Shown here: piece after piece, positions 1-6,938 of the stretch
How positions within the stretch are numbered: position 1 is the first letter of the stretch
Layout of the letters: each line of letters begins with the position of its first letter
NCBI RefSeq assembly: GCF_042688385.1
Contig: NZ_JBHUPY010000003.1
Coordinates: 1 to 64,000 of the forward strand
From: Herpetosiphon sp042688385
Lineage (GTDB): Bacteria > Chloroflexota > Chloroflexia > Chloroflexales > Herpetosiphonaceae
Length of the DNA stretch: 64,000 nucleotides
Direction: 5' to 3'
The notes under the pieces: generated by a model
What the model was told of the DNA's origin: nothing
The model's database searches: none
The model's input: the letters and a program-made list of their open reading frames with translations, nothing else
Position numbers and translations under genes: made by a program

Positions 1-1
1 G

Positions 2-289
2 GCGACTGACGTGCCAACGGTAACCGCGACCGCTACAGCGATTGCAACCGCGACCGCAACGTCGATTGCGACCGCAACGGCAACCAACGTACCGACTGCA
101 ACAGCCACGGCAATTGTAACTGCCACGGCAACGGCAACCAATGTGCCAACTGCGACGAGCACCAACGTGCCAACCGCAACGAGCACCAACGTACCAACCG
201 CAACGAGCACCAACGTGCCAACCGCAACGGCTACGACTCAACCAAGCCCATTCAAGATTTTCTTGCCAATCGCAATGAAAGGCGAATAA
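2..289 (+). CDS. C-terminal end of a secreted Thr-rich protein (5' partial)
   Basis: The reading frame is open at the left edge of the window, so only the last 95 residues are seen. They are almost entirely T, A, V, N, P and S in a T-A-T-A-T and N-V-P-T-A-T-S pattern, followed by the tail PSPFKIFLPIAMKGE. Such Thr/Pro stretches act as extended stalks in surface proteins, and the I-F-L-P-I tail matches the ends of four other secreted proteins here (GH16, Kelch, C39-like and choice-of-anchor-Q). A strong terminator follows 16 bases after the stop. The functional domain lies outside the window. The stalk and tail are read directly; a surface location is inferred. Confidence 0.75.
   Translation, partial: ATDVPTVTATATAIATATATSIATATATNVPTATATAIVTATATATNVPTATSTNVPTATSTNVPTATSTNVPTATATTQPSPFKIFLPIAMKGE
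137..232 (+). repeat. 24-bp coding tandem repeat, four units
   Basis: Four consecutive 24-bp units (137-160, 161-184, 185-208, 209-232) each encode T-N-V-P-T-A-T-S; the last ends in A instead of S. The units differ mainly at synonymous or near-synonymous sites (AAT/AAC, GTG/GTA, ACT/ACC). This is a copy-number-variable stalk repeat. Confidence 0.85.
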
Positions 290-305
290 ATCTTCGTAAG
301 CTCAG

Positions 306-341
306 CCGCCCTGTTTGTTCAACAAACAGGGCGGTTTTTTT
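306..341 (+). terminator. Rho-independent terminator
   Basis: CCGCCCTGTTTGTT (306-319) pairs with AACAAACAGGGCGG (321-334), and seven T residues follow directly. It terminates the stalk-protein gene ending at 289. Confidence 0.9.
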
Positions 342-414
342 ATTAAGCGAGATTTTTATGATACAGTTCGAGATGCGGTGAGAATGGTTCTCAAAATCTA
401 TTTAGGAGGTCTTT

Positions 415-816
415 GTGATCGATCGTATGTTCCTTTCGCCGACTATTCACATGCATATGGGGTCGCTTGTGATCATAGTTAGCCTTTTGGCGATGGGTTA
501 TACCTGTTGGTTGGCTTGGAAAGGTAAGGAGCTTAATCGCTGGGCGAATGTGGCGATTATTAGCATGCAAGTCGCGATTATGATTCAAGCACTGTTGGGG
601 ATTAAATTGCTTGATCAAGGGCTTGGTGTCGTGCAGTTATATATTCATTATGTCGGCGGGCTGGCTCCACTTTTCTTTTGCTCGCTGTTTTATTGGATTC
701 CGATTGCGCGCCCGAAGATCAAAACCCGTTTTGCAGCAGCCGTCACAGTTGGCTCGTTTTTGTTTGTGATTATGACCTTTACAATTGGCCAAGCCTATGT
801 GCGTGGCACAATTTAA
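415..816 (+). CDS. small four-helix membrane protein, function unknown
   Basis: 133 residues with four hydrophobic segments (about 14-34, 45-64, 74-95 and 106-127), so an integral membrane protein with short loops. The GTG start at 415 is preceded by a perfect AGGAGGT at 404-410; the next ATG (427) is too far from it. Two His-containing spots at helix starts (H-M-H-M-G near residue 12 and I-H-Y near 78) could bind haem or metal, but that is speculation. No family is recognised. The gene stands alone between a terminator and a convergent cupin gene. Confidence 0.75.
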   Translation: MIDRMFLSPTIHMHMGSLVIIVSLLAMGYTCWLAWKGKELNRWANVAIISMQVAIMIQALLGIKLLDQGLGVVQLYIHYVGGLAPLFFCSLFYWIPIARPKIKTRFAAAVTVGSFLFVIMTFTIGQAYVRGTI

Positions 817-877
817 TTGATCATCAGCCTCTCGTAGCCGCAAAACTATGAGAGGCTTGCTTGATCTTAATCCTTGG

Positions 878-1243
878 CTAAATCTGTTCGAGTTGGCTAC
901 GGGTGCGCTCATTGTTCAAATTGCCAGTGTTGAGCGTGGTTGCTGGCTCGAACATCATCAACCAAACTTCTTCGGTTTCGGCCACCGGACAATGCTCGAC
1001 CCCACGAGGTACAATCAACATATCGCCTTGATTCAGCACTTGGTCCCCATCACGCAGTTGCATGCGCAAGCGGCCTTGCACCACGAAAAATAATTCATCT
1101 TCATGCTCGTGATGATGCCACTCAAAAGCGCCTTGAAGTTTTGCCACCTTAACGTGTTGGCCGTTAAGATCACCGATCACCCGTGGATTCCAATAATCGT
1201 TGAAGTGAGCGAATTTCTCAAGCAAATTAATCACTGAAGGCAT
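878..1243 (-). CDS. cupin-domain protein
   Basis: A 121-residue single-domain cupin. The first cupin motif is seen as W-H-H-H-E-H-E-D-E-L-F-F-V-V-Q-G, which supplies the His/His/Glu metal ligands. The second is P-R-G-V-E-H-C-P near residue 83, with the fourth ligand His. Small cupins of this kind bind a divalent metal and act as dioxygenases, isomerases or ligand sensors; the substrate cannot be told from sequence. The start is supported by AAGGAGCC eight bases upstream of the ATG. Its 3' end faces the membrane-protein gene, and GH16 lies upstream on the same strand, separated by a terminator-like hairpin. Confidence 0.85.
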   Translation of the reverse strand: MPSVINLLEKFAHFNDYWNPRVIGDLNGQHVKVAKLQGAFEWHHHEHEDELFFVVQGRLRMQLRDGDQVLNQGDMLIVPRGVEHCPVAETEEVWLMMFEPATTLNTGNLNNERTRSQLEQI

Positions 1244-1281
1244 AGGTTGGCTCCTTAAAACGAATGCGCTGCTTAAATAAT

Positions 1282-1315
1282 AACCCGACTGACCCCATTT
1301 AGGATCAATCGGGTT
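1282..1315 (-). terminator. hairpin after the GH16 gene
   Basis: Read on the minus strand, a 14-bp stem with two G-U wobbles forms between 1302-1315 and 1282-1295, followed by T-rich TTATTATTTAA. On the plus strand the wobbles become C-A mismatches, so the structure is meant for minus-strand RNA. It sits 17 bases after the GH16 stop. Confidence 0.7.
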
Positions 1316-1332
1316 GCTGATTGAGATTAATG

Positions 1333-3570
1333 CTATTTAGATTGTTGGGCAAGCGGCAAGTATTGGGCTGCTGAAGCTGGTTTTTGCCAAACTTCAACAT
1401 AATCAACTTCGAGCAAGCCATTGCCCGCCACAATACTATCGACGGTTGATTGTTTGATGCCGAAGTAGGCACAGCCTGCTGGTAATGGGTTGCCAGTGCA
1501 GCCATTGTAGCCAGCGGGATATTCGCCGCCCAAAGCCAAGTTCAAGATGAAGAATTTGGGATTGTCATACGTCCATTGGCCATAATCGGCGATGATTTGG
1601 GCACGGGTAAAGCTCAGAATTTCGCGATCGTCGACGAACCATTTAATAAAGGTTGGGTCCCATTCGACAGCGTAGGTGTGCCAATCGCCCGTTGTTTGGC
1701 CTGCTGGTAAATTGACCAAGCCGCCAGCCGAGCCAGCACCCCAATAGCCTGGGCCATGCAATGCGCCTGATGTCCAGTTGCCATAGCCAATATTTTCCAT
1801 AATATCAAGCTCGCCGTTGCCGGGCCAGCCAACTTCATTAATATTTGCGCCCATCATCCAGAAGGCTGGCCAGTAGCCCTCGCCAACTGGCATTTTCATA
1901 CGCGCAACCATCTTGCCATATAAGAAGCTTTGGCGGCCTAAGCCGAAAATTCGGCCTGAGGTAAAGGGATAGCCATTGGCGGTTTCTTTGCGAGCTGTGA
2001 TTTTCAAGGTTCCGCCGCTGACCGCGACGTTGTTGCTGGTATATTGCTGCTGCTCGCCATTGACATGCACATCGTTATCGTAGGCCCAATTGCTCATGTT
2101 CAAGCTGTTGCCATCGAAATTTTCAACCCAAACTCGGCTATAGCTTCCAGTCAATGGCGTAGGCGCTGGATCGTAGCTTGGGTTGCCTGCGTTGCAGCCG
2201 TAGACTTCCAATTCCCAGATTGAATAGCCATATTCGGTGGCTTTTTTGGTCATATTGATGCGCAAATAGCGGCCAGTAACTGGGTTCAGATTGTAGTCGT
2301 TGCTGGTTTGGGTGTTGCCAACCACGCTACGCAGCGTCGTCCAATTGCTGCGATCATTCGAAATTTGAATTTGATAATCGGCAGCGAAGGCTGATTCCCA
2401 CAAAATGCGCACGCGATTGATTATGGCATTGCTTGAACCTAAATCAACATACAACCACGCATTAGCTGGGCCGCTTGGATACCAAAGATGGCTCCAGCGT
2501 GTGGTCGTGGCGTTGCCATCAACAGCTTGGGCCGGAGTCGAAGTTTTCGATTCGTAAAACCAAGCATAGGCTGGTTTGTTCAAGGCAATGTTGCTCGAAG
2601 TTGGGCAGCTATTTGGAATGGTGGTTGGTTGGGCGGTGGGCTGAGCCGTCGGTTGGGTCGTTGGCTGAACTGTTGGTTGGCTGCTGCCACTATAAATCTC
2701 AACCTCAAATAACGAAATACCATACGCTGTGGCGCGAGTGATGCTTTCGATTCGCAAATAACGGCTTGTGCCACTGATGCTCAAATCGTCAAGATTGCCA
2801 TCGCTGTTGCTGATGGTTTGAATTGTCGTCCATGTGGCGGCATCGTTGGAGGTTTGGATGCGGTAGCTCGTGGCGTAGGCTGCTTCCCAACGCAAAACAA
2901 TGCGATTGAAGCTTTGCACACTGCCAAGATCAACCCGCAACCATTGGCCATCGGCAAAACTGCTGCTCCAACGGGTATTGATATTGCCATCGACAGCATA
3001 ATTGGCTGCTGTGGCCGCATTTTCGTTGCTTGAAGCAAGTGTTGTTTTGTTTAATGCAAGATTGCTGCTATCTGTAGCGCCATAAACCTCAAATTCAAAC
3101 AGCGAAATGCCATAGGCTGTGGCGCGAGTGATACTTTCAACCCGCAAATAACGGCCTGTGCCACTGATGCTCAAATCGTCAAGATTGCCATCGCTGTTGC
3201 TGATGGTTTGAATCGTCGTCCACGTGGCGGCATCGTTGGAGCTTTGGATGCGGTAACTGGTGGCGTAGGCTGCTTCCCAGCGCAAAACAATGCGATTGAA
3301 GCTTTGCACACTGCCAAGATCAACCCGCAACCATTGGCCATCGGCAAAACTGCTGCTCCAACGGGTATTGATATTGCCATCGAGTGCCAGTGCCGCGCCA
3401 AAATCAGCATTTTCGCTGCTTGAGGCCAGCGCCGTTTTGCCCAGCGCGATGTTGGTTGCGGCAAACGTGCTTTGGGGCTTGCCCAAAAACAGCATTGGTC
3501 TGAGCAGCAAACAGGCTAATAAAGCCAAGCGTGATCCACCACCAGCAGAAAATCGTCTCCTTGAGAACAT
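1333..3570 (-). CDS. secreted GH16 beta-glucanase with three discoidin domains
   Basis: 745 residues. A signal peptide (M-F-S-R-R-R start, hydrophobic LALLACLLLRPMLFL, likely cleaved near residue 39) is followed by two almost identical F5/8 type C (discoidin/CBM32-like) domains (about 40-168 and 173-298), a Gln-Pro-Thr linker, a third, divergent discoidin domain (about 329-463) and a GH16 catalytic domain (about 475-725). The GH16 signature E-L-D-I-M-E at 587-592 gives the nucleophile Glu587 and acid/base Glu592. The enzyme probably hydrolyses beta-1,3 or mixed-link glucans of prey or plant walls outside the cell. The tail ends Q-Y-L-P-L-A-Q-Q-S-K, the LP motif shared with other secreted proteins here. 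ATG 3570 is chosen because AAAGGAG lies eight bases upstream; the frame extends only to a TTG at 3591. Confidence 0.93.
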   Translation of the reverse strand: MFSRRRFSAGGGSRLALLACLLLRPMLFLGKPQSTFAATNIALGKTALASSSENADFGAALALDGNINTRWSSSFADGQWLRVDLGSVQSFNRIVLRWEAAYATSYRIQSSNDAATWTTIQTISNSDGNLDDLSISGTGRYLRVESITRATAYGISLFEFEVYGATDSSNLALNKTTLASSNENAATAANYAVDGNINTRWSSSFADGQWLRVDLGSVQSFNRIVLRWEAAYATSYRIQTSNDAATWTTIQTISNSDGNLDDLSISGTSRYLRIESITRATAYGISLFEVEIYSGSSQPTVQPTTQPTAQPTAQPTTIPNSCPTSSNIALNKPAYAWFYESKTSTPAQAVDGNATTTRWSHLWYPSGPANAWLYVDLGSSNAIINRVRILWESAFAADYQIQISNDRSNWTTLRSVVGNTQTSNDYNLNPVTGRYLRINMTKKATEYGYSIWELEVYGCNAGNPSYDPAPTPLTGSYSRVWVENFDGNSLNMSNWAYDNDVHVNGEQQQYTSNNVAVSGGTLKITARKETANGYPFTSGRIFGLGRQSFLYGKMVARMKMPVGEGYWPAFWMMGANINEVGWPGNGELDIMENIGYGNWTSGALHGPGYWGAGSAGGLVNLPAGQTTGDWHTYAVEWDPTFIKWFVDDREILSFTRAQIIADYGQWTYDNPKFFILNLALGGEYPAGYNGCTGNPLPAGCAYFGIKQSTVDSIVAGNGLLEVDYVEVWQKPASAAQYLPLAQQSK
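2729..3383. repeat. 130-codon direct duplication of a discoidin domain
   Basis: The DNA for discoidin domains 1 and 2 repeats with an offset of exactly 390 bp (for example 2771 matches 3161). From about 2891 to 2993 the two copies are identical to 3281-3383. The identity at DNA level points to a recent duplication or ongoing gene conversion. Confidence 0.9.
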
Positions 3571-3736
3571 TGTTGGTGCTCCTTTGATCAAAAGACCAAT
3601 ACTTATTCCAATGAAATTAATTAAAACACGTTAAGATATGCGCATGCAAGAGTTTTAATCAAAGATGACTTGAAATAGCTGTTTGAATAGCTAGCTAGCG
3701 CTACCTTTTGCTTTATCGGCGTGTGAAAGGAGTGTT

Positions 3737-5305
3737 ATGGATAGCTACGATAGTGTGGTGATTGGCAGCGGACACAATGCCCTGATTGCAGCAGCCTACT
3801 TGGCGCGGGCAGGCAAATCGGTGTTGGTGCTCGAAAACAACGATCGCCTTGGTGGGCTAGTTCGAACGGAAGAATTAACCTTGCCTGGCTTCAAGCACGA
3901 TGTCTATTCTTCGGCGCACCCACTTTTTACCACCAGCCAAGCCTATGCTGAGCTTGGCGCTGAGTTAACCGCCCGTGGTTTGCGCTACATTAACACCGAT
4001 ATTCCAACTGGTGTATCGTTTAGCGATGGCAGAACCGCGATTTTACCTCAAGCCTTCGAGGCTGTTTTGACCGAGGCTGAGCGCTTAGCAGCGGGCGATG
4101 GCGCAATCTTTGGCCAAATGCTGGCTTCATTCAATCCCTATGTTGAGGATGTGTTTCGCTTGTTTGCGATGGATTTGCAATCGCCCACAGCGCAAACGAT
4201 TATTCAACGCTTGTTGCGTGGCGAAGCTGGCTATTCGCCATTTAGTAAGTTGCTGTTTGAAACGGCGCGCCATGTGGTCAGCCCATTTCAATCGCCAGTG
4301 ATGCAGGCCATGCTTGCGCCATGGGTGATGCATCTTGGCCGCAATCCCGATGAAATTGGCAGTGGTTTGTGGGTTTATCTGATTGTGTTGGCGACGATGG
4401 GCGCGGGCATGGCCACGCCTGAAGGTGGCAGCGAGCAATTAGCCGTGGCTTTGGGCCGTTTAATTAGCGATCATGGCGGCGTGATTCGCACGCAAACCGC
4501 AGCCACGCGAATTGTGCTGGATAATGGCAAAGCCAGCGAAGTGCATACCAATAGCGGCGAGGCCTTCAAGGTGCGCGAGCATGTTATTGCATCGGTCAAT
4601 CCTGATCAATTGTATTTGCGCTTGTTGGCCGACACTCCATCACCAGACCATGTGCTCCAGCAAGCCAAAAATTATCGCTATGGGCGCGGTTGCGTGCAAA
4701 TTCATTTGGCGCTCAGCGAGCCGCCGCGCTGGCCTGATGCTCGCTTCAATCGGATTGGCCAGCCGCATCTAACTGATGGCTTGAATCAATGCACCTTGGC
4801 GGTTGCCCAAGCAATGGCGGGCTTGCTGCCGAGTAATCCGACTTTTACTGTTGATTGCCCAACCAACCTCGACCCAAGCCGTGCGCCAGCAGGCAAGGCG
4901 ATTATGCGGGTGCAAGTGCTCGAAGTGCCATGTCGCCCGCTTGGCGATGCTGCTGGCCAGATTGCGGTTGGCGATGGCACATGGACAGGCGATTTGACCA
5001 AGCGCTTTGTTGAACGGATTTTGGCAATCGTTGAACGCCATATTCCCAATATTCCGTCGAGTGTTTTGGGCATAAACGTGATTACGCCAAGCAGTTTGGC
5101 CCAATTTAGCCCCAACCTTGGGCCTGGCGATCCCTATGGCGGCGCACACGATTTGGCGCAAAGTTATCTGTTGCGGCCAATGCCAGCTCAACCAAGCCAC
5201 CAAACCTTGGTGCCCAATATCTTTATGCTTGGGGCTGCAACCTGGCCGGGCCATGGAATTAACGGTGGTTCTGGCTATATTGTGGCTAAGCAGCTGTTAA
5301 CTTAA
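3737..5305 (+). CDS. phytoene-dehydrogenase-like FAD oxidoreductase
   Basis: 522 residues. The N-terminus carries the dinucleotide-binding motif V-V-I-G-S-G-H-N-A-L-I-A-A-A-Y-L-A-R-A-G with E33 at the end of strand 2 and the G-G-L-V-R-T-E flavin motif after it. The C-terminus has the A-A-T-W-P-G-H-G-I-N-G-G-S-G FAD-binding signature of the CrtI/amine-oxidase superfamily. It is closer to the PYROXD2/carotenoid-isomerase-like branch than to classical CrtI. The substrate is unknown, and no other carotenoid genes are nearby. AAAGGAG ends four bases before the ATG. Its stop overlaps the stop of the convergent PAP2 gene by two bases. Confidence 0.88.
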   Translation: MDSYDSVVIGSGHNALIAAAYLARAGKSVLVLENNDRLGGLVRTEELTLPGFKHDVYSSAHPLFTTSQAYAELGAELTARGLRYINTDIPTGVSFSDGRTAILPQAFEAVLTEAERLAAGDGAIFGQMLASFNPYVEDVFRLFAMDLQSPTAQTIIQRLLRGEAGYSPFSKLLFETARHVVSPFQSPVMQAMLAPWVMHLGRNPDEIGSGLWVYLIVLATMGAGMATPEGGSEQLAVALGRLISDHGGVIRTQTAATRIVLDNGKASEVHTNSGEAFKVREHVIASVNPDQLYLRLLADTPSPDHVLQQAKNYRYGRGCVQIHLALSEPPRWPDARFNRIGQPHLTDGLNQCTLAVAQAMAGLLPSNPTFTVDCPTNLDPSRAPAGKAIMRVQVLEVPCRPLGDAAGQIAVGDGTWTGDLTKRFVERILAIVERHIPNIPSSVLGINVITPSSLAQFSPNLGPGDPYGGAHDLAQSYLLRPMPAQPSHQTLVPNIFMLGAATWPGHGINGGSGYIVAKQLLT

Positions 5306-6018
5306 TTGGCTCGACGGCGCTGCCGCTGCCAACTAATGCCATGCCAAACAGCACGCAAGCAGGCTAACCATGCGATGCCGCCAATCCAGCCAGCGCTAAT
5401 ATCGGTAGGATAATGCACGGCAAAAACGACCCGTGAGATGCCAATTAGCACAGCGATTGCTGCCAAACCACAAATAATGCCCAAGCGCCGTTGTTGGTGC
5501 TGGCCATAACTGAGAGCAATTGCCAAACTGCCGTACCATGCTGCTGCTGCCATGGCATGGCCACTGGGAAAGCTATAGGTGCTAATCTGGTAGGCTGGCT
5601 CGAAGATGCTGGGGCGTGGTCGCTCGAAGCCCTGTTTGAGCACCGTCATCCAAATTGCTGCCCCAAGCAGGGCTAAGACGATTAAGCTCAAGCGACTGCG
5701 CCATGCTGCTGGCTTGCGCCGATACAGCCAATAACCAACGAGCAGGGTTTGGAAACTTAAGCCATAGAGCGTGCCAATCCACGTTGCCAAATAAAAAATT
5801 GGCGTGAGATAGGGCACGTGGCTACGCAACCAAAACCCACCAGCCAAGCCATTAAGATCAAATTGGTTAATATCACTATTAATAAAGCCCGAAAGCCACC
5901 AAAAAATGGCAATCAGGCCAGCAGTGGCAGCGGTAGAAATCAGGATTGCGCGCAAACCGCCGATTGCAGTTTCGGAAACATCTGCTTGCCATGTATCGTT
6001 GGTTGGTGATTGTTGCAT
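5302..6018 (-). CDS. PAP2-family membrane phosphatase
   Basis: 238 residues with about six membrane helices. The three phosphatase motifs are all present: K-Q-G-F-E-R-P-R-P, Y-S-F-P-S-G-H, and S-R-V-V-F-A-V-H-Y-P-T-D with the catalytic His. The family dephosphorylates lipid phosphates such as phosphatidic acid, undecaprenyl pyrophosphate or phosphatidylglycerol phosphate on the outer face of the membrane. An in-frame ATG lies 15 bases upstream at 6033, but its own GGAG sits nine bases before ATG 6018, which is therefore the likelier start. Confidence 0.9.
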   Translation of the reverse strand: MQQSPTNDTWQADVSETAIGGLRAILISTAATAGLIAIFWWLSGFINSDINQFDLNGLAGGFWLRSHVPYLTPIFYLATWIGTLYGLSFQTLLVGYWLYRRKPAAWRSRLSLIVLALLGAAIWMTVLKQGFERPRPSIFEPAYQISTYSFPSGHAMAAAAWYGSLAIALSYGQHQQRRLGIICGLAAIAVLIGISRVVFAVHYPTDISAGWIGGIAWLACLRAVWHGISWQRQRRRAN

Positions 6019-6073
6019 CGAATTGAACTCCATTAAGCTAGCTGGTGGGCCTCTATAGCAGGCTTAAGGCCAA

Positions 6074-6110
6074 CAAAAAACCACGGAGCCGAGGAATTGG
6101 CTCCGTGGTT
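6074..6110 (-). terminator. Rho-independent terminator
   Basis: AACCACGGAGCC (6079-6090) and GGCTCCGTGGTT (6099-6110) form a perfect 12-bp stem. On the minus strand it is followed by TTTTTTGTT. It ends the membrane-protein gene at 6132. Confidence 0.9.
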
Positions 6111-6131
6111 GTTCAATACTGCCGAGTATGA

Positions 6132-6743
6132 CTAGATCCGGCTGCGGCCCCAACCAAGGTAGAGACCTGCCCCGATTAGCACGATCGGCACCCATACCAT
6201 ACCAAGACTTAGTAAACCTGGCAAGGTGGTAATTGCGATGATCGTACCAACAACAAACAAAATCGAGGCTGGAATAAAGCCCCAAAAGCCGTTGGTGCGA
6301 AACAGTGGCTTACCAAGCAGGCCAATTGAGCCAAAGCCCAAGGCTAAGCCCCAAACAACCGACAATCCATTGGTAAGGTCGGCAAAGGGAATCCCAACCG
6401 CAAGTCCAGTCAGAATTGCCGCAGGAATGAAAAGCCCAAATAGGCGTTTGGCAAAGGCAAAGAAGAAGAAACAACTGGCAATCGTAAATAAGATCATGGC
6501 TGGAATAAATGCGTCGGTATCGATCCCAAAATCAGCACCGCCCATCAAACGAGCTAAAAACCATAAAACTCCAAACACAATCAAGCCAATTGCGGCAATC
6601 CCGCGTGAATCGCGTTGCGCAGTCAGTTGATCTAAAAGTTTGTTGCTTGGCGCTGGTTGATTGGTTTGATAGATCGGATATTGAGCTTGGGCAGCCTCGA
6701 TTTGGCGTGCGCGTTCGGTATCGTGATCAGTATATGGTTGCAT
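6132..6743 (-). CDS. multi-pass membrane protein, function unknown
   Basis: 203 residues. A soluble, charged N-terminal part of about 45 residues (D, E, R and Q rich) is followed by about six hydrophobic helices rich in Gly and Ile, including the aromatic run C-F-F-F-F-A-F-A-K. The layout resembles LiaF/DUF-type stress membrane proteins, but no diagnostic motif is seen. AGGAGGA five bases before the ATG makes the start secure. It is monocistronic with its own terminator, and the Kelch gene starts divergently about 195 bp away. Confidence 0.75.
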   Translation of the reverse strand: MQPYTDHDTERARQIEAAQAQYPIYQTNQPAPSNKLLDQLTAQRDSRGIAAIGLIVFGVLWFLARLMGGADFGIDTDAFIPAMILFTIASCFFFFAFAKRLFGLFIPAAILTGLAVGIPFADLTNGLSVVWGLALGFGSIGLLGKPLFRTNGFWGFIPASILFVVGTIIAITTLPGLLSLGMVWVPIVLIGAGLYLGWGRSRI

Positions 6744-6938
6744 AACTTCCTCCTATGGTTTTGGCCTCGATTGGACGACAACACGTTCACAGTTGTTGCA
6801 GCACTGTGAATGAATATGAAATTTATTTGCTCTTTCAACTTGACGCTCTTTGTATAATAGCCTGCACCGGACGTTTTGGCTATATCCAGTTTGCTGATTA
6901 ACTGCATTACGCTTAATTAGCGCTGTTTTAGGGATGTT

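Noticed and set aside
2781..3464. Two similar minus-strand frames and two similar plus-strand frames
   Set aside because: They are out-of-frame readings of the duplicated discoidin domains in the GH16 gene.
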